Shown: positions 1-9,880, counted from the first letter of the stretch. The stretch: DNA of 64,000 bases from Labrys monachus (GCF_030814655.1 NZ_JAUSVK010000001.1:6455001-6519000); one strand, 5' to 3'. The notes: a model not told the origin generated them from the sequence alone. Translations and numbers: made by a program.

Positions 1-120
1 GTCGTAACGTCGTTCAAAGCGCGATCTCAGGTTGTATCAATAAATATAAGCAATCGATGCGCGTGTATTTGCAAGCGCATGTCGATGCCTCGTCGGCCTC
101 TTGCCAAAGGAGAACCCGCC

Positions 121-1659
121 ATGGTCGATCTCGCAGCGTCGCAACCGTCTGGACATGTCCGGTCGAGAACGGTCCAGGACCACATCGACGAATTGCCGAT
201 GTGGGCGGATGGCACCCATCTGCCCGCGGCGCCGATGACCGGCATGCAATGGCTGATCTGGTCGCTCGCCGCGGCTGGCAAATTCTTCGAAGGCTTCGTC
301 GTGTTCATGACGGGCGTGGCGCTGCCTCTCCTGTCGAACGAATTCGACATCGGCGCCGCCGAGCACGGCGTCATCGGCGCCGCGAGCCTCGCCGGCATCC
401 TGGTCGGCGCCGTCGCCCTCGGCGGCCTGTCCGACCGCTTCGGCCGCAAGCCGATGTTCGTCGCCGAGATGGTGCTGTTCTGCGCCTTCCTCGTCGGCCT
501 GGTGTTCTGCCCGAACTATCCGCTGCTGGTGGTCTTCCTGTTCGGCCTCGGGCTGTCGCTCGGCTGCGACTACCCGACCGCCCACATGATCATCTCCGAG
601 AGCATTCCCTCCACCAGCCGCGGCAGGCTCGTGCTCGGCGCCTTCGCCTTCCAGGCGGTCGGCGCCCTCGGCGGCACGGTGGTCGGCTATGCCGTGCTGT
701 CGACCCTGCCGGAGATCGGCGCCTGGCGCTGGATGTACGCCTCGGCGATCATCCCCGCGATCCTCGTGACGATCGGCCGTTTCTACATCGTGGAAAGCGC
801 CAATTGGCTCTCGTCGCGCGGCGAGATGGCCAAGGCCGAACAGGCGGTGAGGCGCCTGCTGGTGCGCAAGCCGCAATATCCGGCGGAGATCAGGCTGGCG
901 ACGCGGCACGGCGACGGCATGGGCCACGGCTCACCGGCCGGTCAGAGCTGGACGTCGCTGTTCAGCAAGGCCAACCGGCGCGCCACCATCCTCGCTTCCG
1001 TTCCCTGGTTCCTGCAGGATCTCGGCACCTACGGCATCGGCATCTTCACGCCGACCATCCTGGCCGTGGCGCTGGGCGCCAATTCCGATCACGCCCGCAG
1101 CGTCGCCGACCTCATCCTGAACGACATCGTGGCGGCCAAGGGCGCCGCCCTGATCACCACATTGCTGATCGTCGGCATCATCTTCGCCGTGCTGCTCGCC
1201 GATACGGTCGGCCGCATCGCGCTGCAGATCCTCGGCTTCATCGGCTGCGCTGCCGGCCTGTTCCTGGCTTCTCTCGCCTCGAGCTTTTCCGGCGGTACCT
1301 CGACCCTGCTGATCTTCGCCGGCTTCATGCTCTTCAACTTCATGACCAATCTCGGCCCGAACGCCCAGACCTACCTGCTCGCCGGCGAAGTCTTCCCGAC
1401 GGCGATCCGCGGCAAGGGTGCCGGATTCGCGGCCGCCTTCGCCAAGATCGGCGCAGTGGCGACCGCCTTCCTGTTCCCGATCCTTCTGGCGTCGATCGGC
1501 ACCACGGCCCTGCTCTACGGCCTGATCGTGGTCTCGATCCTCGGGGCGCTCGTGACCTGGCTCTACCGCATCGAGACCACGGGCGTGAACCTCGATCGCC
1601 TCGATCAGCCGTTCGAGGCCGCTTCGACGGGCGGCTCCGTGCCGGTGGCGGCCGAATAG
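121..1659 (+). CDS. MFS transporter, PHS/sugar-porter-like (possible phosphate or organic-anion symporter)
   Basis: A 512-residue inner-membrane carrier with about 12 hydrophobic segments. Seen: an MFS loop 2-3 signature (GLSDRFGRKP, near residue 102) and a GCDYPTAH motif near residue 150. The latter resembles the GGDYPLS motif of the phosphate:H+ symporter (PHS) branch. A tail motif, EVFPTAIRGKGAGFAA, matches the second MFS repeat. The ATG at 121 is chosen because AAAGGAGAA lies 7 bases upstream; an in-frame ATG at 79 lacks such a site. The next gene on the same strand, 185 bases on, is a PstS-like binding protein, which hints at phosphate. The substrate is inferred only; aromatic-acid or sugar carriers share the general fold. 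Confidence 0.85.
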   Translation: MVDLAASQPSGHVRSRTVQDHIDELPMWADGTHLPAAPMTGMQWLIWSLAAAGKFFEGFVVFMTGVALPLLSNEFDIGAAEHGVIGAASLAGILVGAVALGGLSDRFGRKPMFVAEMVLFCAFLVGLVFCPNYPLLVVFLFGLGLSLGCDYPTAHMIISESIPSTSRGRLVLGAFAFQAVGALGGTVVGYAVLSTLPEIGAWRWMYASAIIPAILVTIGRFYIVESANWLSSRGEMAKAEQAVRRLLVRKPQYPAEIRLATRHGDGMGHGSPAGQSWTSLFSKANRRATILASVPWFLQDLGTYGIGIFTPTILAVALGANSDHARSVADLILNDIVAAKGAALITTLLIVGIIFAVLLADTVGRIALQILGFIGCAAGLFLASLASSFSGGTSTLLIFAGFMLFNFMTNLGPNAQTYLLAGEVFPTAIRGKGAGFAAAFAKIGAVATAFLFPILLASIGTTALLYGLIVVSILGALVTWLYRIETTGVNLDRLDQPFEAASTGGSVPVAAE

Positions 1660-1844
1660 GGTCGCGGACCCGCCATGGACGCCGCGGGCTCGGCGATATC
1701 GAGACTGCGACGCCGGGCTGGCCGGACCGCGATATCCCTGATTTCCAGACAGGTTCCGACGGGCATCCGTCATGCGGGAGGCGGGGGCGCCCCGGCTCCG
1801 GCGGTCCGACGATGCGCCGCGGTCTTCACCCAGGAGAAACATCC

Positions 1845-2927
1845 ATGTCCGCCGATCGCCTGAAGAAGCTGAACGCGACGCTCGCCGCCGGAGGCCTTGG
1901 CGCCCTGCTCGTGTTCGGCCAGCCCGCCGTGCCGGCCCGCGCCGCCGACGTCACCCTGGCGGAGACCGGGTCGACGCTGCTCTACCCGCTGTTCGACATC
2001 TGGGCCACCGACTATGCCCGGACCCATGCCGGCGTGCACGTCACGACCGCCGGCACCGGATCGGGCGCTGGCATCGAGCAGGCGCTGGCGGGCAAGGTGC
2101 AGATCGGCGCATCCGACGCCTATATGTCGGACGCCCAGGCCCGCCATTATCCCGGCATCGTCAATGTGCCGATGGCGATCTCGGCGCTGACGGTGAATTA
2201 TGATATTCCCGGGCTCGCCGCCGACACCCATCTGAAGCTCGACGGCCCGACTCTGGCGGGCATCTATGCCGGCAAGGTCCGCATGTGGGACGACGCCGAG
2301 ATCGCCGCGCTCAATCCCGGCGTCACCCTGCCGCACCAGGGCATCGTCCCGGTGCATCGGGTCGAGGGCTCCGGCGATACCTTCGTCTTCACGCAGTACC
2401 TGACGTTCTCGACCCCGGCCTGGGAGAACGATATCGGTTACGGCACCACGGTCGCCTGGCCTGCCGTCCCGGGCACCGTGACCGCGACCGGCAATGCCGG
2501 CGTGCTGCAGGCGATCCGCCAGACGCCCTATTCGGTCGGCTATATCGGCATCAGCCTGCATGACGACATTGCCAAGGCCGGCATCGGCACCGCTGCCCTG
2601 AAGGGCTATTCGGGCGAGTTCCTGCTGCCGACGCCGGAAACGATCGCCGCCGCCGCCGCCTCGCTCGGGCCGCGCACGCCGGCCGACGAGCGCCTGACGC
2701 TGGTCAACGCGCCCGGCGCCGGCGCCTATCCGCTCGTCAACTACGAATACGCGATCGTCTCCACCCGGCAGGCCGATCCGCAGACGGCCGCGGCGATCCG
2801 CCGATTCCTGCTCTGGGCCATCGCGCCCGACGAGGCCAACGAGAAATATCTCGACGACGCCCATTTCATCGCGCTGCCGGCCCATATCTGGGTCCTCAGC
2901 CACGACCAGATCGAGACGATCCGGTAA
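1845..2927 (+). CDS. PstS-like phosphate-binding periplasmic protein
   Basis: 360 residues with a Sec signal peptide (hydrophobic run ending in ARAAD near residue 35), so exported to the periplasm. PstS-family features are visible: TGSTLLYPLF at the start of the mature protein, GTGSGAGI with GASDAYMSD further on, and HRVEGSGDTFVFTQYL in the second lobe. In known PstS proteins these loops bind phosphate. CAGGAGAAAC precedes the ATG. No pstC, pstA, pstB or phoU follows; the preceding gene is an MFS carrier. It could be an orphan PstS serving a distant ABC permease, or a partner of that carrier. The family assignment is firm; the ligand and partner are inferred. Confidence 0.85.
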   Translation: MSADRLKKLNATLAAGGLGALLVFGQPAVPARAADVTLAETGSTLLYPLFDIWATDYARTHAGVHVTTAGTGSGAGIEQALAGKVQIGASDAYMSDAQARHYPGIVNVPMAISALTVNYDIPGLAADTHLKLDGPTLAGIYAGKVRMWDDAEIAALNPGVTLPHQGIVPVHRVEGSGDTFVFTQYLTFSTPAWENDIGYGTTVAWPAVPGTVTATGNAGVLQAIRQTPYSVGYIGISLHDDIAKAGIGTAALKGYSGEFLLPTPETIAAAAASLGPRTPADERLTLVNAPGAGAYPLVNYEYAIVSTRQADPQTAAAIRRFLLWAIAPDEANEKYLDDAHFIALPAHIWVLSHDQIETIR

Positions 2928-2953
2928 GCCGGCCGTCCCCTGGCGGGAAGGAG

Positions 2954-2976
2954 GCCCGGCTCACGCCCCGGGCTTT
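2954..2976 (+). terminator. Weak candidate terminator after the PstS-like gene
   Basis: GCCCGG and CCGGGC can pair across an 8-base loop and are followed by TTT. It lies 27 bases past the stop codon. The T run is short, so termination is only suggested. Confidence 0.3.
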
Positions 2977-3121
2977 GCCTTTCGGGCGCGCCGACATCCT
3001 GCCCGGCCCTCGCTTGCCGCCGGCCGAAGCCGAACTGCCGCCTCGGCCCGCCCGCGGGAAATCGCGTGCATGACGGTAGGTTTCCAGCTTTGATGGGCTC
3101 CTTGCCGGACAGGGGGAAACA

Positions 3122-3553
3122 ATGACGGAAGACATCCGCATCGGTGCGATCGAACTTCGGTTCCTGCGCAGCAAGCACGAGACCGGCGGGGCGCTCGACA
3201 TGTTCGAGATGACCGTGCAGCCCGAGGGGCGCATGCCGGTGCCGCATTACCATCGCGACTGGGAGGAGACGGTCTACGGCCTTTCCGGGGTCCTGACCAT
3301 GACGGTCGACGGCCGCCCGATCGAGGTCGGTGCCGGCGACACCGTCTTCATCCCCCGCGGCGTCGTGCACGGCTTCGACAATCGCGGCACGGTTCCTGCC
3401 CGCTGCCTGTGCGTGCTGACGCCCGGCGTGCTCGGACCGGAATATTTCCGCGAGATTCGCGAGGCCCTGGCCGGGGGCGGCCCGCCCGACCCGGCGAAGA
3501 TGGCGGCGATCATGCAGCGGCACGGCCTGGTGCCGGTGCCGCCGGGCCGTTAG
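3122..3553 (+). CDS. Small cupin-domain protein
   Basis: 143 residues forming a single double-stranded beta-helix (cupin) domain. Motif 1 is PHYHRDWEETVYGLSG (about residues 40-55), with two His and a Glu as potential metal ligands. Motif 2 is GDTVFIPRGVVHGFDN (about residues 75-92), with one further His. Such proteins are metal-dependent dioxygenases, isomerases or sensors; the reaction cannot be told from sequence. GGGGGAAACA lies just before the ATG. It stands alone between the PstS-like gene and the large helicase gene, about 200 bases from each. There is no signal peptide, so it is cytoplasmic. Confidence 0.85.
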   Translation: MTEDIRIGAIELRFLRSKHETGGALDMFEMTVQPEGRMPVPHYHRDWEETVYGLSGVLTMTVDGRPIEVGAGDTVFIPRGVVHGFDNRGTVPARCLCVLTPGVLGPEYFREIREALAGGGPPDPAKMAAIMQRHGLVPVPPGR

Positions 3554-3755
3554 GGTATGCGGCCCGCCGTCCGGGACGGTGCCGGGGACGGGCCGAAGCC
3601 GATTTCGGCGCCCATGGGCGTGGCGCCGAGAGCGGATGCGGATAGACTGTCGGTGCGGCAGACCGCGCACCGATTCGGCCGCGGGCCCGACGGTCCGGCC
3701 TGCGGCCTTCGGTTTCGGCGGTCCGTTCCGACGGCAGGAAGCAAGGGGTAGCGGC

Positions 3756-6700
3756 GTGGACGATGAGGAGGCGGTCGCGGCGGACGGTGCCGCCACATCC
3801 TTGCCCGTTGTCGAGATCGAGGCGGATATCGCGCCGAGCTTCACCTATGCCTCGTTCCAGAACGCCATCCCCGTGCTACGCGCGGTCTCGATCCACAACC
3901 CGACCGCAGAGGGCTTCGAGCGCTGCACGCTCGAGATGACCTCGAGCCCGCCCTTCCTGCGGCCGAAGACCTGGACCGTCGACCGGCTGGCCGCCGGTGA
4001 CCGCCTGCCGCTGGCCGACCGCCGGGTGGATCTCGATTCGGCCTATCTCGCCGGGCTGGACGAAGCCGAGCGTGGCGAGATCGCGCTGAAGCTCTCGGCG
4101 GGCGGCGCCGTGCTGGCGGAGCGGCGCGTCCCGGTGCGCCTGCTGGCGCGCGACGAGTGGGGCGGCGTCGCCGACATGGCCCAGCTCCTGCCGGCCTTCG
4201 TCATGCCCAACGACCCGGCCGTCGCCAGGATCCTGAAGACCGCCGCCGAAAGGCTCGCCGCCCATGGCCATGCCTCCGGGCTGGACGGCTATCAGAGCGG
4301 CGATCCCCGGCGCGCCTTCCTGCTCGCGGCTTCCGTCTATTCGGCGGTGGCGGCGATGGCGCTGCACTATGCCGAGCCGCCGGCCAGCTTCGAGAGCCGG
4401 GGGCAGAAGATCCGCCGCCCCTCGACCATCGCGCAGGAGGGGCTCGCCACCTGCCTCGACACCGCGCTGCTGTTCGGCGCGGCGCTCGAGGCCGCCGGCC
4501 TCCATCCCGTCATGCTGCTCTTCGACGGCCATGCGGCCGCCGGCGTCTGGCTGACGAAGCGCACCCTGCCCAGCGCGATCGAGCGCGACGCGATGGAGAT
4601 CCGCAAGGCCCTGGCCTCGCGGGAACTGGTCGTCTTCGAGACGACGGGCGTCACCCACCGCCCGCCGCTGACGATGGAGCACGCGCAGCGCCTCGTCGAA
4701 CGCCGGCTTGAGGAGGGGCAGGCCGCCGCCTTCGTGGCGGCCATCGACGTCCGCCGCTCGCGCAGCGGCGGCATCACCCCGCTCGCCTCGCACGAGCCCG
4801 CCCCGGCCGACGGGGCGGACGAGGCCGGAGCGACCATCGAATTGCCGCTGCCGCCCGCGCCGGACCTGCCGGTCGAGGTCGTCGAGGTCAAGCCGACCAC
4901 CGCCGCCGGGCGCATCGACCGCTGGCAGAAGAAGCTGCTCGATCTCACGCTGCGCAACCGGCTGCTCAATTTCCCGGATACCAAGAAGACCATCCCCTTC
5001 CTGTGCACCGACATTTCCGCCCTGGAGGACCGGCTGGCGGCGGGTGCCTCGATCCGCCTGATCTCGCTGCCGGAGCACAACCCCCTCGGCGGGCGGGACC
5101 CGGGCCTCTACCGCGAGGTCAGCGGCCGGGACCTCGACCGGCATTTCGCCGCCGAGGCGCTGCAGCGCGACGAGCTCGCCTCGCCGCTCGATGCCCGCAC
5201 CCTCGAGACGCGCCTCGTCGACCTCTACCGCCAGGTCCGCAGCGACTTCGCCGAAGGCGGCGCCAACACGCTCTTCCTCGCCGTCGGCTTCCTGCGCTGG
5301 AAGAAGAAGCCGGAGGACGAGAGGAGCTATCGCGCGCCGCTGCTGCTGGTGCCGGTGAAGCTCGACCGGCGCAGCGCCTCCTCCCGCTTCGCCCTCAAGT
5401 TCCACGAGGACGAGCCGCGCTTCAACGCCACGCTGCTGCAGTTCCTGGAACGCGACTTCGACCTCGCGCTGAACCTGTTCGACGGCGGCCTGCCGCGCGA
5501 CGAGAGCGGCGTCGACGTGCCGCGCGTGCTCGGTGCGGTGCGCCACGCCGTCCGCGACGTGCCCGGCATGGAGGTCGTCGACGAGGCGGCGCTGTCGACC
5601 TTCTCCTTCGCCAAATATCTGATGTGGAAGGACCTCGTCGAGCGCAGCGGCGCGCTGCGCCAGAACCGCGTGGTCCGGCACCTCATCGAGACGCCCGACC
5701 AGGCCTTCGATCCCGGCGGCAAGCCCTTCGAGGACGAGCGGGAGCTCGACCGCCGCCACGCGCCGCAGGACGTCGTCTCGCTCCTGCCGGCCGATTCCTC
5801 GCAGATCGCGGCCAGCCTCGCCGCCGCCGAGGGGCGGGACTTCATCATCGTCGGGCCGCCCGGCACCGGCAAGAGCCAGACAATCGCCAACATGATCGCC
5901 AATTGCATGGCGGCCGGGCGCACGGTGCTGTTCGTCGCCGAGAAGACGGCGGCGCTCGACGTCGTCTATCGCCGCCTGCGCGAGCATGGCCTCGGCGACC
6001 ATTGCCTCGAACTCCATTCCAGCAAGGCGGACCGCCGCAGCTTCCTCGGCCAGCTCCGCAAGGCCTGGGAAAGCGGCGGCCAGGCCGACAATTCCGGCTG
6101 GATCGCCATCAACGAGAAGCTGCGGCTGCGGCGGGACGAATTGAACGCCTATGTCGAGGCGCTGCACCGGCCGCATGGCAACGGGCTGACCGCCTATGAG
6201 GCGCTCGGCATCGCCCTGCGCAACCAGGAGGCGCATGCGCCCGCTTTGTCCTGGCCGGCGCTCGACGCGCATGACGCGGCGGCCCTCGCCCGGCTGGAGG
6301 AGATCGCCGCCGAGATCGGTATCGTCCATGGCGCCGTCGACGACCGGCCCGCTTTGCGGCTGGTCGATGCCGGCGAATGGTCCTCGGCCTGGCAGGACGG
6401 GCTGCTCGCCGCCGCCGCCGCCCTGCGGAGCGCAGCGGGCGTTCTGCGCGCGGCGCTCGGGCGGTTCCTCGGCCGGATCGGCCTCGCCTTCAGGGACGAT
6501 GCCGGGCTGGCCGAGCTGAAGCGGCTGTCGGCCTTCGCCGAAGCCCTGCTCGCCGGCACCGGCAGCGACCATTTCATCCTGTTCGACCGTGATTTCGCGC
6601 AGCTGCGCCCGGCGCTCGCCGAGCTCGAAGCGGCGATCGAGGACTATGGCGCGGCCGAGGGCCGCCTGTCGGCCTCCTTCGCGCGGGACGAGGTGCCGCG

Positions 6701-9700
6701 CATTCCGGTCGGGGAGCTCGACGGCCAGTGGAAGGACGCCGCGGCGTCGCTGTGGCCGGTGCGCTGGGCCGGCCGCCGCCGCGTGCAGAAGCAGCTCCAG
6801 GCCCACGCCGCCGCCGGCGTCGCCGATCCGGAGACGGACCTGCCGCTCCTGCGCCGCATGCAGGACCGGCTGGCGGCGATCGACGGCAATCTCCTCGCCG
6901 GCAAGGCGGTGGCCTTCGCGGGGCTCGACACCGACGTCGCTGTGCTCAATCGCCGGCTCGCCCATGCGGCGCATCTGCGCGCCACGCTCCTCCAGCTCGG
7001 CCGGGAGCCCGAGGAGATCCGGGCGATCGGCCGCGCCGTGGCGCCCTTCGTGCGCGGCGCGATGGAGGACCCCGTCCATCCGGCGGCGCTGGACTATGCC
7101 GCGGCCTTCGCCGCCTTCCTGGCGGCGGCGGACGACTTCGCGCGGCTGGCAGGCCGCGACCCGGCCGGGCCGGAAGGCGATGCCCTGCTCGCCGGCCTGA
7201 TGGCGGCCATGGCGGGGCTCGCCGACGCGCGTCCGCTCCTGCGCGACTGGACGTCCTGGTGCCGGGTGCGCCGGTCGGCCGAGGCGCATGGGCTCGCCGG
7301 CCTCGTCGGCGACGTCGAAGCCGGCCGCGTCCGCCCCGACGCGACGAAGGCGGCGTTCCGGCTCGCCTATCGGCGCTGGTGGCTGCCGCTCGCCATCGAC
7401 GCCGACCCGGTGCTGCGCGAGTTCCGCCGCTTCCAGCACGAGCACGCCATCCGGGACTTCCGCGCCATCGACGCGATGGTGCGCGCGCAGGCGGCGGCGC
7501 GCGTCATCGGCGCCATCGCGCATGGGCTGCCCGCGGTGCAGGCGGTGCCGCGCCAATCGGAACTCGGCCTGCTGCGCCACCAGATGGAGCTGCAGCGCCC
7601 CAGCCGCTCGATCCGCGAGATGATCGGCGCCATGCCCGGCAGCTTCGCCAGGCTCGCGCCCTGCATGCTGATGTCGCCGCTCTCGATCGCCCAATATCTG
7701 CCGCCGGACCAGGCGCTGTTCGACGTGGTGATCTTCGACGAGGCCTCGCAGATCACCACCTGGGATGCGGTCGGCGCGATCGCCCGCGGCCGGCAGACCA
7801 TCATCGTCGGCGACCCCAAGCAGCTGCCGCCGACCAATTTCTTCGGCCGCAACGAGGCGGAGGACGAGGATGTCGCCGAGCATGAGCGCGACCTCGAAAG
7901 CATCCTCGACGAGGCCAAGGCGGCGGGCATCCCGATGCGGGACCTGCGCTGGCACTATCGCAGCCGCCACGAATCGCTGATCGCCTTCTCCAACAGCCAT
8001 TACTACCGCAACCGCCTGATCACCTTTCCCTCGCCGGCGGTGGAGGACCGGGCGGTGCGGCTGGTATCGGTGCCGGACGGCGTCTATGACCGCGGCAAGA
8101 GCCGCACCAACCGCATCGAGGCGCGCGCCGTCGTCGCCGAGGCGCTGGTCCGGCTGCGCGCCTGGCTGCAGCTGCCGGAAGCCGAGCGGCCGACCCTCGG
8201 CGTCATCACCTTCAACAGCCAGCAGCAGGGGCTGATCCAGGACCTGTTCGACGAGGCCCGCCGCGCCGCGCCCGCGCTCGAATGGTTCTTCGCCGACGAG
8301 CGCATCGAGCCGGCCATCGTCAAGAACCTCGAAAACGTGCAGGGCGACGAGCGCGACGTCATGCTGTTCTCGATCACCTTCTCCCAGGACGCCGCCGGCA
8401 AGCGCGTGATGGATTTCGGCGCGCTCAACCGCGAGGGCGGCGAGCGCCGGCTCAACGTGGCGGTGACCCGCGCGCGCCAGGAGCTGCTCGTCTTCTCCGG
8501 CTTCACCGCCGACCAGATCGATACCGGCCGTGTCAAGGCGGCGGGCATCCGCGACCTCAAGACCTTCCTCGATTTCGCCGAGCGTGGCGCCGTGGCGCTG
8601 CCGGCGCAGGACGAGGGTTCGGTCGGCGCGCTGGAATCGCCCTTCGAGGAGGCGGTGGCGGCCGAACTCGACCGGCTCGGCTGGCAGACGGTGCCGCAGG
8701 TCGGCATTTCCGGCTTCCGCGTCGATATCGGCATCCGCCATCCCGACCGGGCCGGCACCTATCTCGCCGGCGTCGAATGCGACGGCGCCACCTATCACAG
8801 CTCGGCGACGGCGCGCGACCGCGACCTGGTGCGCGAGCAGGTGCTGCGCGGCCTCGGCTGGGAGATCGTGCGCGTATGGTCGACCGACTGGTGGTTCGAC
8901 CCCAAGGGCACGGCCGAGCGCCTGCATGCGGCGCTCGCCATCCTCCTGGAGACGAGCCGCCAGAAGAGGGCGGCCGAGGAGGCGGCGGCGCTCGCCGCCC
9001 GCCTCGCGGCGGAGCCGCCGCCCGCCCCGGCCGAGCTCCCGGCGGCGGAAGAAAGCGCCTTGGAGCCGGAAGAGGCGCCGCCCGTTCCGGCCGGCCCGGC
9101 CGAGACGGACGAGACGGAGGCGAGGGAGGCGGAGCCGGTGCCCGAAAGCGCCCCCGACGCCGCGCGGCCGCTCGCCGAGGCACTGCCGGCCGTGGAAGAG
9201 GCCCCGCCGGTCTTGGAAGAGGTGCCGGTTTTGGAAGCAGTGCCGGTCTTGGAAGCAGTGCCGGTCTTGGAAGCAGTGCCGGTCTTGGAAGCAGTGCCGG
9301 TCTTGGAAGATCCGCCGGTCTTGGAAGAGCCGCCGCCGTTCCCGGCCAGCCCGATTCCCTACCGCCTGGCCGACTTCTCCGCCCATCGGCTCGAGCCCGA
9401 CCGGTTCCACGAGGCCGATTACCGCGGCACGCTCATGGCCATGGTCGAGGCGGTGCTCGAGGCCGAGGCGCCCCTGCGCGAGGATATCCTCGCGCAGCGC
9501 ATCGCCCGCGCCCATGGCTGGCTGCGCACCGGCGCCAAGATCCGCGAGCGCGTGGCCGCCCATCTCGGCGACGTCGAGCGCACGCGGGAGGCGGGCGGCG
9601 ACTTCATCTGGCGGCGCGGCACGGTGACGGAGATCATCGCCTATCGCGCGCCGCACGACATCGAGGGGCGCCGCGCCATCGCCGAGATCCCGCTGGCGGA

Positions 9701-9848
9701 ACTGGCCGGCGCCGTGCTCGCCAACCGCCATCTCCTCGCCGAGGAGGACCCGGCGCTCGAACTCGCCCGGCTGCTCGGCGTCGAGCGCCTGGCGGCCATC
9801 TCCCGGACCCGGCTCGACCAGGCGATCGCGCGGGCGAAGAGGGCCTGA
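3756..9848 (+). CDS. Giant DUF4011/DUF3320 SF1 helicase with MTES_1575 endonuclease-like domain
   Basis: 2030 residues from a GTG preceded by GGAAGCAAGGGG. Order of parts: an N-terminal region with a Cys...GHAxxGVW pattern (Cys233, His259) like the transglutaminase-like fold of DUF4011 helicases; Walker A GPPGTGKS at 700-707; a long insertion; Walker B FDEAS near 1327-1331; motif III GDPKQLPP near 1352; helicase motif VTRARQEL near 1570; a Vsr/MTES_1575-type restriction-endonuclease fold at about 1629-1720 (FRVDIGI, VECDG, LGWEIVRVWSTDWW); a Glu/Pro/Ala-rich linker with seven 6-residue repeats; and a DUF3320 domain from about 1875. The helicase motifs are complete, so it should be an active ATPase on nucleic acid. 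Relatives occur in bacterial genome islands, some linked to phage defence or DNA repair. No cognate methylase or second defence gene adjoins it, so a defence role is unproven. Confidence 0.9.
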   Translation: MDDEEAVAADGAATSLPVVEIEADIAPSFTYASFQNAIPVLRAVSIHNPTAEGFERCTLEMTSSPPFLRPKTWTVDRLAAGDRLPLADRRVDLDSAYLAGLDEAERGEIALKLSAGGAVLAERRVPVRLLARDEWGGVADMAQLLPAFVMPNDPAVARILKTAAERLAAHGHASGLDGYQSGDPRRAFLLAASVYSAVAAMALHYAEPPASFESRGQKIRRPSTIAQEGLATCLDTALLFGAALEAAGLHPVMLLFDGHAAAGVWLTKRTLPSAIERDAMEIRKALASRELVVFETTGVTHRPPLTMEHAQRLVERRLEEGQAAAFVAAIDVRRSRSGGITPLASHEPAPADGADEAGATIELPLPPAPDLPVEVVEVKPTTAAGRIDRWQKKLLDLTLRNRLLNFPDTKKTIPFLCTDISALEDRLAAGASIRLISLPEHNPLGGRDPGLYREVSGRDLDRHFAAEALQRDELASPLDARTLETRLVDLYRQVRSDFAEGGANTLFLAVGFLRWKKKPEDERSYRAPLLLVPVKLDRRSASSRFALKFHEDEPRFNATLLQFLERDFDLALNLFDGGLPRDESGVDVPRVLGAVRHAVRDVPGMEVVDEAALSTFSFAKYLMWKDLVERSGALRQNRVVRHLIETPDQAFDPGGKPFEDERELDRRHAPQDVVSLLPADSSQIAASLAAAEGRDFIIVGPPGTGKSQTIANMIANCMAAGRTVLFVAEKTAALDVVYRRLREHGLGDHCLELHSSKADRRSFLGQLRKAWESGGQADNSGWIAINEKLRLRRDELNAYVEALHRPHGNGLTAYEALGIALRNQEAHAPALSWPALDAHDAAALARLEEIAAEIGIVHGAVDDRPALRLVDAGEWSSAWQDGLLAAAAALRSAAGVLRAALGRFLGRIGLAFRDDAGLAELKRLSAFAEALLAGTGSDHFILFDRDFAQLRPALAELEAAIEDYGAAEGRLSASFARDEVPRIPVGELDGQWKDAAASLWPVRWAGRRRVQKQLQAHAAAGVADPETDLPLLRRMQDRLAAIDGNLLAGKAVAFAGLDTDVAVLNRRLAHAAHLRATLLQLGREPEEIRAIGRAVAPFVRGAMEDPVHPAALDYAAAFAAFLAAADDFARLAGRDPAGPEGDALLAGLMAAMAGLADARPLLRDWTSWCRVRRSAEAHGLAGLVGDVEAGRVRPDATKAAFRLAYRRWWLPLAIDADPVLREFRRFQHEHAIRDFRAIDAMVRAQAAARVIGAIAHGLPAVQAVPRQSELGLLRHQMELQRPSRSIREMIGAMPGSFARLAPCMLMSPLSIAQYLPPDQALFDVVIFDEASQITTWDAVGAIARGRQTIIVGDPKQLPPTNFFGRNEAEDEDVAEHERDLESILDEAKAAGIPMRDLRWHYRSRHESLIAFSNSHYYRNRLITFPSPAVEDRAVRLVSVPDGVYDRGKSRTNRIEARAVVAEALVRLRAWLQLPEAERPTLGVITFNSQQQGLIQDLFDEARRAAPALEWFFADERIEPAIVKNLENVQGDERDVMLFSITFSQDAAGKRVMDFGALNREGGERRLNVAVTRARQELLVFSGFTADQIDTGRVKAAGIRDLKTFLDFAERGAVALPAQDEGSVGALESPFEEAVAAELDRLGWQTVPQVGISGFRVDIGIRHPDRAGTYLAGVECDGATYHSSATARDRDLVREQVLRGLGWEIVRVWSTDWWFDPKGTAERLHAALAILLETSRQKRAAEEAAALAARLAAEPPPAPAELPAAEESALEPEEAPPVPAGPAETDETEAREAEPVPESAPDAARPLAEALPAVEEAPPVLEEVPVLEAVPVLEAVPVLEAVPVLEAVPVLEDPPVLEEPPPFPASPIPYRLADFSAHRLEPDRFHEADYRGTLMAMVEAVLEAEAPLREDILAQRIARAHGWLRTGAKIRERVAAHLGDVERTREAGGDFIWRRGTVTEIIAYRAPHDIEGRRAIAEIPLAELAGAVLANRHLLAEEDPALELARLLGVERLAAISRTRLDQAIARAKRA
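9207..9332 (+). repeat. Seven 18-bp in-frame tandem repeats inside the helicase gene
   Basis: The unit CCGGTCTTGGAAGCAGTG recurs seven times without gaps: three exact copies (9243-9296), one with a single change (9225), and three more divergent outer copies. It encodes a (P)VLEAV-type hexapeptide array in the linker between the nuclease-like domain and DUF3320. The near identity at DNA level suggests recent slippage expansion, and copy number may vary between strains without breaking the frame. Confidence 0.9.
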
Positions 9849-9880
9849 GCGCCCGACTGAAGGCTCGCAGGGCGACGCCC

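Noticed and set aside
9207-9332. Regular 18-bp repeats as a possible CRISPR or regulatory array
   Set aside because: The repeats are contiguous without spacers and keep the reading frame of the helicase gene.
3876-9731. A nearly 2000-codon open frame antisense to the helicase gene
   Set aside because: It mirrors the codon structure of a high-GC gene, reads as low-complexity Arg/Gly/Ala/His-rich protein and has no domain. The sense strand has intact helicase motifs.
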